Source: Rhynchopus sp. YZ270_cl-10 (Eukaryota; Euglenozoa; Diplonemea; Diplonemida; Diplonemidae). Taken from it: a DNA stretch of 64,000 bases. The position numbers and the translations under genes were made by a program. The stretch spans positions 1,302,001 through 1,366,000 of the forward strand of contig OZ037866.1 of NCBI GenBank assembly GCA_964035575.1, in the 5' to 3' direction. Every line of letters begins with the position of its first letter. Position 1 is the first letter of the stretch. This document shows positions 10,091 through 20,550 of the stretch, in pieces. The notes beneath the pieces are model-generated. The model searched no databases and was not told the origin of the DNA. It saw nothing but the letters and a program-made list of their open reading frames with translations.

Positions 10091-10396
10091 AGACACCCCC
10101 AATGTGGACTGTTACGTGAAATAAAAAAACGGGCGTGGAGAAATTTTTTTGAGCCTCCCACGATTTCACAAAAACCCAAAATTTAGCGTCAGGCCCTGGT
10201 TTCCCCATTTTCCCGTGAATTTTCACACCTCTCCCAACTTTGTCAGGGAGGAGCGCGCGCGAAGCGCGCGCGACGACCGCTTGTGTGGGGAGAAAGCTCG
10301 GAATGTACTTTTCTGAAGGGGGAAAAAAAATCTTCTTCAAAATTCACACCCGAAGAAGGAGCGAAGAATCCCTGCGTTTTATATTTAAAAAAAAAA

Positions 10397-10458
10397 TAGT
10401 GGAGCACACTCTAGGGTGGCTACACTAATACCCGCAATCAGGTTTTCAAAATAAGAAC
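10397..10458 (+). repeat. Dispersed module A, copy 1
   Basis: About 60 bp beginning GTGGAGCACACTC then TAGGGTGGCTACACTAATAC and ending in GTTTTCAAAA. Other copies are at 31628, 37997, 54499 and 60572. Most end in CCAAGTTTTCAAAA followed by A-runs, reminiscent of a retroposed 3' tail, but no polymerase III promoter is obvious. Confidence 0.6.
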
Positions 10459-11229
10459 TACAAAAAACGTAGCCCGATCTCAACTCTTCGTGTGCCTTTG
10501 TACAACTTTCAGATGTGTAAAAACACCACTATTCTGCCTCATTACCCGAGCGATGAGAGGTTTGCACTTTCACTTCTCTTTTCTTTTAATCAAGAGGGCA
10601 GATTCATCATATTAGTCTTTATCTTGGTTTGGTTTTGTTTCAAGGTGACTAAGCGAGAGGCTTAGGATCCTAATTATATTCACTTTTCTTTTCTATTTTT
10701 TCTTTTTTCTTTTTTAGGGATACTTTCTACTTGCAGCATTGTTCCGCTCCCTTCTTTCATGCAGTGTTAGCAGACTTCTTGCAAGCACCGCCAATGCAGT
10801 GAACAGTATCAAGGTTGATGTATCCTTCCAACGTATGGAACCACGGATTTGTTTGGTTTCTTCACTTTTTTCTTCACGGATTTTTATAGAATAACGTTCA
10901 GCACTTCTCCCAGGTGCCGATTTCTGCTTTTCACCATTCACCTCTCCCTGTGATCGTGTGTCCATGAGTCACATTCACCTTTGGCGTTTTTCTCATGTCT
11001 GTTTGGTTCTGAACATTGACAAATCAAAATAATAAAACTACCCAAAGGCGTCTGAAAACCTCTGATACAGCTCTCGTGTGTTGACTCTAATGTTCTTCCC
11101 GAAAGTGCAAAAAACAAAATGCAAACGAGAAAACCTCACCATTTCCATTGTTCTCTTGTTCCCCACACACCCGCAGCCCCTCCCCGACCGACACGAGCAA
11201 AGGGTGTTATAGTTTTGTGTTGTTTATCA

Positions 11230-13494
11230 ATGTTGAGCCCGCTTCTGCTCTCCGCAGCAGTGCTGTGTGCTGGGGTGCGTGTCGACGTAGCGTCGGATGG
11301 AAGCTACGAGGTTGTGGTGCCAGATGCCGCAGGTGACAAGACATGGCTGAGTAGTGGCAATGCGTCCTTCTTTGCCGCAGGCAAATGGTTCACCCACGAC
11401 GATCTGAACATCGCCACCAAAGACATCTCAGGAACGACGGACACATACGGAAGCTACACAGGAAAATCGATCAGCTTCGCCTCGCGCGATACGGAGAAGA
11501 TGCTCGACATCGTCGCAACGGTGAAGAACTACAACGGCTTCGCTGTCATGGACGTGACCTACGTAAAGGGCATCAACAGCACAAACTCCACGAAAGACAT
11601 CGACGGAATCTCCTCCACGTTCCCTTCCTTCAACCTTGTGCAGCCGTCTGGTGCACCCAAGCTCGGTGTCATGGCGTGGAAGGGCACCTTCATCAACCAA
11701 GCCAACACAGGGCCCCGCTTCGGCATCTACCCTGACACAGCCGGTCTCTCGACAGGGAAGGACGGAGGGCCGCATATGCTCTTCGACGATGAGCATGCAG
11801 TGATGGTGTCGGCGGAGTCGAACTTCATGGCACACACCTTCGCAGTCGAGGACGGCTCGCTTGCTGCAGGCATCATCGGCTCTGTGACTGACATCCCTGC
11901 AGGCTACAGCATCAGCACAATTCTGTCTGGTGGTGCGGCTGGTGTGGGTATCAACAACGAAGTGCAGGCATGGGGTGACAGACTGCGTGCACGTTACGGC
12001 AAGACCTGGGACACGTACAACAACGACTTCACTGCGCAGCACCTCGGATACAACACAGACCACGGTGCGTACTACTACTACAACCCGAACGGGACGTACG
12101 CAGATGCGATCCTCGAGGTGAAGGCCTACGCCGACAAGCAGCACATCCCTTACCGCCACATGCTCATCGACTCGTGGTGGTACTTCCAGAACGAAGGCGG
12201 CATCTCCAACTGGACAGCACGCCCTGGAGTGTTCTACAAAGACGGAGGTGACGCAGACCTGGTGCGTCTCAACCAGGAGACTGGGTGGCCGTTCATCGCA
12301 CACAACCGGTACTGGTCTAGAAACACTGTGTACTCGAAGGCCAACGGAGGTGACTACGAGTTCTCGGCGGACATCAACGGCAGCTACGTGGTGCCACTGG
12401 AGCAGCGCTTCTGGGATGACCTGATTGGGAACGGTACGAAGTGGGGACTGAAGACGTACGAGCAGGACTGGATGTACAACGAGTTTGACAACACACCACT
12501 CCTCAGGACCAGCGCAACCCAGGCACGCACGTGGCTGATGCAGATGGGTGCTGCTGCGCAGAAGCACGGCGTCAACATCCAGTACTGCATGCCCTACCCA
12601 CGCCACGCCATGCAGTCCCTTGAGATCCAGGCTGTGTCCCAGATCCGTGCCAGTGGTGACTACATCCCGGGACGTGACAGATCTCCCCCGAACTGGAACA
12701 TCGGCGGCTCCTCCATCCTCGCCCACGCCCTTGCACTGCGCCCCTTCAAGGACAACTTCTGGACCATGCTTGCTGAGCCAGGCAGCTCCAGCGGCAACAC
12801 CACCAACCCCGACACGCCACGTGCCGCTGCTGTCGCCACACTGACTGCCGCACCCGTCACACCTGGAGACGGTGCGATGTACCAGAACACCTCTCTCATC
12901 ATGATGTCAACCCGTGCAGACGGTGTGCTGCTGCACCCGGGACGTCCGTGCACATACATCGATTCATTCATCAGGTCCCTGGCGGGCCAGGGGGTGGGGC
13001 CTGCAGGGCATGTGTGGAGCACGCACACGATGGTGGGGGCGTCGCGCTTTGACGTTGTGTTTAGCACGGAGGTGACGGCTGCGTACGATTTGAAGCTGTC
13101 GGAGCTGAACGTTGCGCTTGGGGTGCGTGCGGCGACGGTGGCGTTTGTGCACGACCCGTTCCGCACAGCGGCGCCTGCTGTGGCTACCTTCGACGAGGCG
13201 ACGCCGCTGCACATCATGCCGTTTGCTGCGGAGCCAGACTTTGCACTCCACGCTGCCTCTGCCGTTGAGTCGAACGGCTGGTCACTCCTCGGAGAGCTCA
13301 ACAAATGGGTTCCTGTCTCAGCCTCGCGCTTCTCTCAAATCGGAGTTGACGGCGACGACCTTGTGGCCACATGCATGGGCTCTGCAGGCGAGACAGTGAA
13401 GGTCTCCTTCGCAAAGGGCGGGAAGGTGACCACAGTGTCGTGCACCTTCACCGACACCACCCTCAAGGTGTCCGCCAGTGGACACTGCAACTAA
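11230..13494 (+). CDS. Secreted TIM-barrel glycoside hydrolase-like protein, paralogue 2
   Basis: 754 residues from the ATG at 11230, chosen because it starts a clean signal peptide (MLSPLLLSAAVLCAG) aligned with the paralogues. An in-frame ATG at 11119 would add 37 unlikely residues across a probable splice-acceptor region. Motifs match paralogue 1: LIDSWWY, YEQDW (likely nucleophile D413) and RASGDY (likely acid/base D477). The N-terminal domain is the most diverged of the four (for example DGSYEVVVPDAAGD), yet the barrel start (around TDIPAGYSISTIL) and the C-terminal VDGDDLVATCMG block are nearly identical at the nucleotide level to paralogue 1. Reaction class is inferred; substrate unknown. 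Confidence 0.8.
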   Translation: MLSPLLLSAAVLCAGVRVDVASDGSYEVVVPDAAGDKTWLSSGNASFFAAGKWFTHDDLNIATKDISGTTDTYGSYTGKSISFASRDTEKMLDIVATVKNYNGFAVMDVTYVKGINSTNSTKDIDGISSTFPSFNLVQPSGAPKLGVMAWKGTFINQANTGPRFGIYPDTAGLSTGKDGGPHMLFDDEHAVMVSAESNFMAHTFAVEDGSLAAGIIGSVTDIPAGYSISTILSGGAAGVGINNEVQAWGDRLRARYGKTWDTYNNDFTAQHLGYNTDHGAYYYYNPNGTYADAILEVKAYADKQHIPYRHMLIDSWWYFQNEGGISNWTARPGVFYKDGGDADLVRLNQETGWPFIAHNRYWSRNTVYSKANGGDYEFSADINGSYVVPLEQRFWDDLIGNGTKWGLKTYEQDWMYNEFDNTPLLRTSATQARTWLMQMGAAAQKHGVNIQYCMPYPRHAMQSLEIQAVSQIRASGDYIPGRDRSPPNWNIGGSSILAHALALRPFKDNFWTMLAEPGSSSGNTTNPDTPRAAAVATLTAAPVTPGDGAMYQNTSLIMMSTRADGVLLHPGRPCTYIDSFIRSLAGQGVGPAGHVWSTHTMVGASRFDVVFSTEVTAAYDLKLSELNVALGVRAATVAFVHDPFRTAAPAVATFDEATPLHIMPFAAEPDFALHAASAVESNGWSLLGELNKWVPVSASRFSQIGVDGDDLVATCMGSAGETVKVSFAKGGKVTTVSCTFTDTTLKVSASGHCN

Positions 13495-14727
13495 ATTCCC
13501 CTCCACCCCCTCCCGATTTTTTTTTTTTTTGTGTGTAAATTCATCTCGTTCAGAAAAAATGTGTATGTTTTGTCAGAGAGAGAAGGTGATAATAGTGTTG
13601 GATAATCCTTCCCTCCGATCCCAAACGGTGTGCTGTCTCCCCTACCATTTTGTGTTGGAAACATACAGAGCTACAGTGCTGTTTGGGTGGGTGTTGTGTG
13701 TGCGCGGTCGGCGACATGGCGTGAGCGTGTGTGTAATTTAACAATGTTGTAGCGTTACTGGTATTGCATGGAAAAAACACACCATGTTTCCCGGGTTCGT
13801 CGCACCGTGCAAGTGACAGAAGGTTGTTCTTTTCAGTGTGTGATCTGGGGAAGCCTTTCAACAGTTCGACCTCCCCCACCTTTTCCCGTTTCGATTTTTA
13901 CCCGCCCCAGTTTTTTTTTGAGTCAACTGAGTTGTGTATGTTAAGATTTGTGGCTTAGTTTGTCTGAAAGGGATGCGTACATTGCATACCCATCCCTATG
14001 TTGTTCACTAAGCCACCACCACCAGATAGTATTGCACCCCCACTTCTGTTTGTTGGTTCGCTGCGATGTTTGGATTGTTGCGTGCTTCATCGTCTGCGTC
14101 GTTTTTAGCACGTTGCAGAGTGTGACACATACCCCATCCTTTGCTTTCCTTGGTGGCGTAGCGAGACGTAGCCTTACCATTTTTCTCTTTTTCATCCCAA
14201 AACAAATTTATTACAACTTTTTTGTTTCTTGCAATACAACCCCGCCTTGTAGCCTCTTTGAGGGGACAGGAGGGGTGCTATTGCGGAACAAAGCGTTGCT
14301 ACTGACTTCTTGAAGTTATTTCGCCTTTTGCGCGCACGCCTTTTGTGCACGTGCCACTTGGTTGCACATATTTCATCGTGTTTGTTTAACTAACTGCAGT
14401 GCACCTCTGTTCATCAGTTAGTTCCCCTCGTGTGCTGCAAACCAGGTGCGAACGCCACGGTCTGGGGCATCCCACCTAGCGTGCCAGGGTGTGTCCATGC
14501 CTAAATCGTTGGTGTTGGTATCTGTTCGTGAGTCTTTTGTGCTATTTTATTTTGATAAAATCATACGTTGTGCAAAGCGCTATACATGTTCCCCATTGTT
14601 TGGTGTCCAGTTTTGCAAACCGTCCTCTTGGTAGGGTAGAGAAAAGAAGAAATGGAGTGTGCGTCATTTGATTGTCATCCCCATGTCCCTCACACTGCAT
14701 TGCACTAACAGGAACACAAATATAAAA
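13495..14727. other. Intergenic region between hydrolase paralogues 2 and 3
   Basis: No gene seen. AT-rich and pyrimidine-rich DNA that probably holds the 3' end of paralogue 2 and the 5' region of paralogue 3. An acceptor-like CATTGCACTAACAG lies 16 nt before the ATG at 14728. Confidence 0.5.
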
Positions 14728-16971
14728 ATGATCGGGCAGCTCGTTTTGGCTGCAGCAGCGCTCTGCGCACCAGGTGTGGAGGTTGTGACGTCGGACACAG
14801 GTGCGTACAACATTGCCGTGAACGGGACAGCGTGGCTGACAGGAGGGAACGCGTCGTTCTTCTCTGACGGGAAGTGGCTGTCTGTGTCTGACGGGAGTCT
14901 GAGTGTGGCTGTGTCGGATGCACAGGGAGAAGACAAGTTTGGTGCGTACACAGGGAAGAGCCTGGTGTTCACTGCCGGTGCGTTCCGTGTGGATGCGTTG
15001 GCAAAGAACTACGACGGCTTTGCTGTGTTCGATGTGGTCTACACGTCGGGTGTGTCGAATGCGAACGGGAGCAGCATTAACGGCATTTCCGCCACGTACC
15101 CTTCCTTCAACCTTGTGCAGCCGTCTGGTGCACCCAAGCTCGGTGTCATGGCGTGGAAGGGCACCTTCATCGACAACTCCAACCACGGGCCCAACCTGGA
15201 CGTGTGGCCTGCAGGTGTGGCCACAGGTGTGGACTCTGGAACACACGCTCTCTTCGACGATGACCACGCAGTGATCATCTCTGCTGCGTCGAACTTCATG
15301 GCACACACCTTCGCTTCGCAGAACAATGCGCTTGCTGCAGGCATCATCGGCTCTGTGACTGACATCCCTGCAGGCTACAGCATCAGCACAATTCTGTCTG
15401 GTGGTGCGGCTGGTGTGGGAATCAACAACGAAGTGCAGGCATGGGGTGACAGACTGCGTGCACGTTACGGCAAGACCTGGGACACGTACAACAACGACTT
15501 CACAGGAAAGTACCTTGGCTACAACACAGACCACGGTGCGTACTACTACTACAAGCCCAACGGGTCGTATGCAGACTCCATGCTTGCTGTGAAGAAGCAG
15601 GCTGAGGTGCAGAACATCCCTTACCGCCACGCCCTCATCGACTCGTGGTGGTACTTCAAAGGAACCGGCGGTGGTATCGCGAACTGGACAGCACGCCCTG
15701 GAGTGTTCTACAAAGACGGAGGTGACGCAGACCTGGTGCGTCTCAACCAGGAGACTGGGTGGCCGTTCATCGCACACAACCGCTACTGGTCCTCGAACAC
15801 ACCTTACTCGAAGGACAACGGAGGTGACTACGAGTTCTCGCCCATCATCAACGGCAGCTACGTGGTGCCACTGGAGCAGCGCTTCTGGGATGACCTGATG
15901 TCGAACGCCTCGAAGTGGGGACTGAAGACGTACGAGCAGGACTGGATGTACAACGAGTTTGACAACACACCACTCCTGCACGAAAGCGCAACCCAGGCAC
16001 GCACGTGGCTGATGCAGATGGGTGAGGGTGCATCCAAGAGCAACGTCAACATCCAGTACTGCATGCCGAACCCACGCCATGCAATGCAGTCGATTGAGAT
16101 TCAGTCTGTGTCGCAGATCCGTGCCAGCGACGACTACGTCCCTGGACACAACAATTCCATTGCAAACTGGAACCTCGGAGGATCCTCCATCCTCGCACAC
16201 GCCCTTGCACTGCGCCCCTTCAAGGACAACTTCTGGACTAGCGCATACGAGCCAGGTGGCTCGGGAGGTGACACACTCAACCCCGACACGATGCGTCATT
16301 CATGTGTCGCAACGCTCTCCGCAGGTCCAGTGACCCCAGCCGACGGAGCCATGTACCAGAACGCGTCCCTGATCATGATGTCGACACGTGCCGACGGCCT
16401 GCTCCTGCAGCCAGAACGCCCGTGCACGTTCACGGACTCGTACATCAGGGCCACGGCTGGTCAGGGTGCTGGACCGAAGGGGCACGTGTGGAGCACTTTC
16501 ACAACCCTGAACGGCCAGGGCTATGACATTGTGTTCACAACAGAGCTGACAGAGGCGTACCTTCTGCATCCTGCTGAATTGACCACAAACGCAAACAGAC
16601 AGCTCACCACCCTGGCATACTCGTACACACCCCTGAGCACAACAAACCTGCGTGTGGCTGAGTTCGGCGAGAACATCCCCATTGAACTGCGTGCGACGGT
16701 TGACGAGAACGACTTCCAAGTCTACTACTCCGCACCTCTGCAGAACAACGGGTGGGCACTTCTGGGTGAGCTGCAGAAGTGGGTGCCGGTGTCTGCTGCA
16801 CGCTTCACGTCGCTGACAGTTGTGGGCAGCGACCTTCACGCCGCATGCTCGGGGAGCAAGGGCGAGGAGATCACTGTGTGGTTCGCACAGTGGCCTCTGA
16901 AGACCACGAGCGTCAAGTGCACGTTCGCAGGCGACACTGTCACTGTGTCGTCCAACGGGCAGTGCCTGTAG
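14728..16971 (+). CDS. Secreted TIM-barrel glycoside hydrolase-like protein, paralogue 3
   Basis: 747 residues from the ATG at 14728, which begins a signal peptide (MIGQLVLAAAALCAPG) just after a likely splice acceptor. The frame is open further upstream but without an ATG. Same layout as its neighbours: LIDSWWY, YEQDW (D405) and RASDDY (D468/D469). The N-terminal 140 residues are nearly the same as paralogues 1 and 4 at DNA level, and the last 220 or so residues are identical in protein to paralogue 4 with only a couple of silent base differences. The middle (for example HSCVATL near a lost PRAAAVATL) has its own changes. Function as for paralogue 1; substrate specificity could differ. Confidence 0.8.
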   Translation: MIGQLVLAAAALCAPGVEVVTSDTGAYNIAVNGTAWLTGGNASFFSDGKWLSVSDGSLSVAVSDAQGEDKFGAYTGKSLVFTAGAFRVDALAKNYDGFAVFDVVYTSGVSNANGSSINGISATYPSFNLVQPSGAPKLGVMAWKGTFIDNSNHGPNLDVWPAGVATGVDSGTHALFDDDHAVIISAASNFMAHTFASQNNALAAGIIGSVTDIPAGYSISTILSGGAAGVGINNEVQAWGDRLRARYGKTWDTYNNDFTGKYLGYNTDHGAYYYYKPNGSYADSMLAVKKQAEVQNIPYRHALIDSWWYFKGTGGGIANWTARPGVFYKDGGDADLVRLNQETGWPFIAHNRYWSSNTPYSKDNGGDYEFSPIINGSYVVPLEQRFWDDLMSNASKWGLKTYEQDWMYNEFDNTPLLHESATQARTWLMQMGEGASKSNVNIQYCMPNPRHAMQSIEIQSVSQIRASDDYVPGHNNSIANWNLGGSSILAHALALRPFKDNFWTSAYEPGGSGGDTLNPDTMRHSCVATLSAGPVTPADGAMYQNASLIMMSTRADGLLLQPERPCTFTDSYIRATAGQGAGPKGHVWSTFTTLNGQGYDIVFTTELTEAYLLHPAELTTNANRQLTTLAYSYTPLSTTNLRVAEFGENIPIELRATVDENDFQVYYSAPLQNNGWALLGELQKWVPVSAARFTSLTVVGSDLHAACSGSKGEEITVWFAQWPLKTTSVKCTFAGDTVTVSSNGQCL

Positions 16972-17680
16972 TCTTTCAGTGTGTTTTTCGTACGATGTGT
17001 GCACTGTGCATTCATCTTCCACCTTTTATTTTTTGAAGGTGATCCACGTGAGTTGGGTTCATCTTCTAAACTTTTGTTTTTGTTTCACTTTTTCTTTTGT
17101 TCACTGAACCTCTACCAGGCCGTGCAGATGGGTACGGTGTAGGTGTACCTGCTGTTGTCGCTTCTGATTTTCATTTTTTTTGTCCCAACGTTCCGTTCCC
17201 TCTCCTCCCCAAGCTGCGCTGTGCTTTTTGTGACATGTTTGCTTTTTATTCTCGTCTTTGTGTACCTGGTTTCCAGGTTTGTGTGAGCAGCATTATTATC
17301 GTGGTTGTGCCTGTCATTGGGATAACGTTCGACTACAGCATCTTTCGGGTGCGTTACAATGTTCACATGAGTTGTTTTAAAAGTAGCTTTGTGTAAAAGT
17401 CGCGAGGACGTGCTAACTGCTTCAGTTGGTTTCTGCCAAAAGCAGTCTCCATCACGCAGATGTGTGCGCCCGTGAACACGCAGTACCTTCCTTCGGATGC
17501 CAAAGGTTCCGTCAGGTTTGCAACAATATTGTGTTCAGCATCCCAAATAAAATGAAAACGTACAAACCACCAAAAAGCGTCCACATCTTTGAGCATATCT
17601 TGACAGTCTTATTTTCATGAGACAAGAGAGTACTCCTTCCCACACCACAGGAACGTAAAGAAGAGTCTTAGGGGAAAACA
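16972..17680. other. Intergenic region between hydrolase paralogues 3 and 4
   Basis: No gene seen. It contains a degenerate copy of dispersed module D (17036-17075, with GGGTTCATCTTCTAAAC) followed by T-rich DNA. The last bases before paralogue 4 (GGGGAAAACAATGTTAACGT) resemble the start region of paralogue 1, so the duplicated unit includes some upstream DNA. Confidence 0.5.
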
Positions 17681-19927
17681 ATGTTAACGTCGCTTCTGCT
17701 GTCAGCAGCAGCGCTCTGCGCACCAGGTGTGGAGGTTGTGACGTCGGACACAGGTGCGTACAACATTGCCGTGAACGGGACAGCGTGGCTGACAGGAGGG
17801 AACGCGTCGTTCTTCTCTGACGGGAAGTGGCTGTCTGTGTCTGACGGGAGTCTGAGTGTGGCTGTGTCGGATGCACAGGGAGAAGACAAGTTTGGTGCGT
17901 ACACAGGGAAGAGCCTGGTGTTCACTGCCGGTGCGTTCCGTGTGGATGCGTTGGCGAAGAACTACGACGGCTTTGCTGTGTTCGATGTGGTCTACACGTC
18001 GGGTGTGTCGAATGCGAACGGGAGCGACATCGACGGCATCTCTGCCACGTACCCTTCCTTCAACCTTGTGCAGCCGTCTGGTGCACCCAAGCTCGGTGTC
18101 ATGGCGTGGAAGGGCACCTTCATCGACGATGCCACACGGGGACCCTCCACAGGCATGTGGCCTGCAGGTGTGGCCACAGGTGTGGATTCCGGCCCACACG
18201 TGCTCTTCGATGATGCGCACACAGTGATGATCTCAGCAGCCTCGAACTTCATGACGCACACCTTCGCTGTGAAAGGCAGCTCCTTCGCAGCAGGTCTCCT
18301 TGGCTCTGTGACTGACATCCCTGCAGGCTACAGCATCAGCACAATTCTGTCTGGTGGTGCGGCTGGTGTGGGTATCAACAACGAAGTGCAGGCATGGGGT
18401 GACAGAATGCGTGCACGTTACGGCAAGACCTGGGACACATACAACAACGACTTCACAGGAAAGTACCTTGGCTACAACACAGACCACGGTGCGTACTATT
18501 ACTACAAGCCAGGGAACGGGACGTACGCAGATGCGATGCTTGCTGTGAAGAAGCAGGCTGAGGTGCAGAACATCCCTTACCGCCACGCCCTCATCGACTC
18601 GTGGTGGTACTTCAGAGGTGACCTTGGTGGTGTCACGAACTGGACAGCACGCCCTGGAGTGTTCTACAAAGACGGAGGTGACGCAGACCTGGTGCGTCTC
18701 AACCAGGAGACTGGGTGGCCGTTCATCGCACACAACCGCTACTGGTCCTCGAACACACCTTACTCGAAGGACAACGGAGGTGACTACGAGTTCTCGCCCA
18801 TCATCAACGGCAGCTACGTGGTGCCACTGGAGCAGCGCTTCTGGGATGACCTGATGTCGAACTCATCCAAATGGGGCATGTACACGTACGAGCAGGACTG
18901 GATGTACAACGAGTTTGACAACACACCACTCCTGCACGAAAGCGCAACCCAGGCACGCACGTGGCTGATGCAGATGGGTGAGGGTGCATCCAAGAGCAAC
19001 GTCAACATCCAGTACTGCATGCCGAACCCACGCCATGCACTGCAGTCCCTAGAAATCCAGCCAGTGGCGCAGATCCGTGCCAGCGACGACTATGTCCCTG
19101 GAGACCCGAAGCAGGCGAAGAACTGGAACATCGGCGGGTCCTCCATCCTCGCACACGCCCTTGCACTGCGCCCCTTCAAGGACAACTTCTGGACACAGGC
19201 ACACGAGCCTGGCAGTTCAAGGGGAGACGTACTGAACCCCGACACGCCACGTGCCGCTGCCGTTGCGACGCTGTCAGTAGGCCCCGTCACCCCCGGAGAT
19301 GGAGTGATGTACCAGAACGCGTCCCTGATCATGATGTCGACACGTGCCGACGGCCTGCTCCTGCAGCCAGAACGCCCGTGCACGTTCACGGACTCGTACA
19401 TCAGGGCCACGGCTGGTCAGGGTGCTGGACCGAAGGGGCACGTGTGGAGCACTTTCACAACCCTGAACGGCCAGGGCTATGACATTGTGTTCACAACAGA
19501 GCTGACAGAGGCGTACCTTCTGCATCCTGCTGAATTGACCACAAACGCAAACAGACAGCTCACCACCCTGGCATACTCGTACACACCCCTGAGCACAACA
19601 AACCTGCGTGTGGCTGAGTTCGGCGAGAACATCCCCATTGAACTGCGTGCGACGGTTGACGAGAATGACTTCCAAGTCTACTACTCCGCACCTCTGCAGA
19701 ACAACGGGTGGGCACTTCTGGGTGAGCTGCAGAAGTGGGTACCGGTGTCTGCTGCACGCTTCACGTCGCTGACAGTTGTGGGCAGCGACCTTCACGCCGC
19801 ATGCTCGGGGAGCAAGGGCGAGGAGATCACTGTGTGGTTCGCACAGTGGCCTCTGAAGACCACGAGCGTCAAGTGCACGTTCGCAGGCGACACTGTCACT
19901 GTGTCGTCCAACGGGCAGTGCCTGTAG
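17681..19927 (+). CDS. Secreted TIM-barrel glycoside hydrolase-like protein, paralogue 4
   Basis: 748 residues with signal peptide MLTSLLLSAAALCAPG. Motifs: LIDSWWY, YEQDW (likely nucleophile D406) and RASDDY (likely acid/base D469/D470). It is a patchwork: the start and a central block (around VKGSSFAAGLLGSVTD) follow paralogue 1, the second half follows paralogue 3 almost to the base, and a short stretch has GMYTYEQDW where the others have GLKTYEQDW. Last of the array. Nearly identical coding DNA between copies with unrelated intergenic DNA means duplication was followed by conversion or strong homogenisation of the coding parts. Confidence 0.8.
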   Translation: MLTSLLLSAAALCAPGVEVVTSDTGAYNIAVNGTAWLTGGNASFFSDGKWLSVSDGSLSVAVSDAQGEDKFGAYTGKSLVFTAGAFRVDALAKNYDGFAVFDVVYTSGVSNANGSDIDGISATYPSFNLVQPSGAPKLGVMAWKGTFIDDATRGPSTGMWPAGVATGVDSGPHVLFDDAHTVMISAASNFMTHTFAVKGSSFAAGLLGSVTDIPAGYSISTILSGGAAGVGINNEVQAWGDRMRARYGKTWDTYNNDFTGKYLGYNTDHGAYYYYKPGNGTYADAMLAVKKQAEVQNIPYRHALIDSWWYFRGDLGGVTNWTARPGVFYKDGGDADLVRLNQETGWPFIAHNRYWSSNTPYSKDNGGDYEFSPIINGSYVVPLEQRFWDDLMSNSSKWGMYTYEQDWMYNEFDNTPLLHESATQARTWLMQMGEGASKSNVNIQYCMPNPRHALQSLEIQPVAQIRASDDYVPGDPKQAKNWNIGGSSILAHALALRPFKDNFWTQAHEPGSSRGDVLNPDTPRAAAVATLSVGPVTPGDGVMYQNASLIMMSTRADGLLLQPERPCTFTDSYIRATAGQGAGPKGHVWSTFTTLNGQGYDIVFTTELTEAYLLHPAELTTNANRQLTTLAYSYTPLSTTNLRVAEFGENIPIELRATVDENDFQVYYSAPLQNNGWALLGELQKWVPVSAARFTSLTVVGSDLHAACSGSKGEEITVWFAQWPLKTTSVKCTFAGDTVTVSSNGQCL

Positions 19928-20485
19928 TATTTCTGTTTTCACACACGCCAATATGTGAGAACATGTTCTTTTCCTCTGGGTTTGTATTTTATCCAAGGTC
20001 AATACTGGAGTGGTTTGACGCTCACATTTGCACAGAACAGCATGAACTACGCCGTGCAAGTCAACTGGGTTTTTTGAGCGCCTTATTTTTGTTTAAAGTT
20101 TCTATGTAATGGCATTGTGCCACAAACCCACGCCCAACTTCGTTTGCTGTTCGTACTCCACAGATCCAATAACAGGAAACAGTGTCTTTTTTCCCCATCA
20201 TTCCTGCAACACGCAATCTGTTTAAAAAGAGTGCCTCCCAGCACACCCTATCTCCTATTTCTTCCCTCCTTTCTATTTGTTTTGTTTTTGGCCCATTTTT
20301 TTGGACCTTCCCCCTCCCTTCACTTGGCGTGGCTTTGTTGTTCTTTTAATCACTACCGAGACACTTTGTGTGGTGAACGCGCAGGCTCTCCAACGTTCAA
20401 AAGGAACCTATAGTCCTTGTATCCTGTAAAGCACTTCGGTTTTTTTCTGGAGTATTGAAAAGTTATCCACACGGTCCAGGGTGTA

Positions 20486-20550
20486 TGTGGGTAGCGTGGC
20501 ACAGTATGTATGCCTGCGCAACAAGCCCGGGTTGGAATTCGTACCTGTAT
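20486..20550 (+). other. Weak tRNA-like (A-box/B-box) sequence
   Basis: GGGTAGCGTGGCACAG resembles a polymerase III A box and CGGGTTGGAATTCG, about 35 nt later, resembles a B box with one extra base. No acceptor stem or anticodon arm can be built with confidence, so it is not called a tRNA. It could be a relic or part of a tRNA-derived SINE. Confidence 0.2.

Larger units (their letters stand above)
9462..11229. other. Intergenic region between hydrolase paralogues 1 and 2
   Basis: No gene seen. It contains polyT/polyA runs (9725-9840), three palindromic GC-rich units related to CCGCTCGCTGCGCTCGCGG (9985-10090), a GCGCGCGAAGCGCGCGC hairpin (10251-10272), a related 45-nt element repeated near 9905 and 10490 (both with GTGTGCCTTTGTACA and AGATGTGTAAAAACAC), and dispersed modules A (10397), C (10551) and D (10641). 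Pyrimidine-rich DNA ending in CACACCCGCAG (near 11175) may be the splice acceptor for the next gene. Confidence 0.6.

Noticed and set aside
11119-11229. N-terminal extension of hydrolase paralogue 2 from an upstream ATG
   Set aside because: It would place 37 polar and Pro-rich residues before a clean signal peptide, crosses a probable splice acceptor and has no counterpart in the other three genes.
14542-16299. Long minus-strand open frame (585 codons) opposite hydrolase paralogue 3, with similar ones opposite paralogues 1, 2 and 4
   Set aside because: It mirrors a strongly supported plus-strand gene. GC-rich third positions leave few stops on the other strand, and the antisense sequence is Arg/His/Val-rich without any domain.
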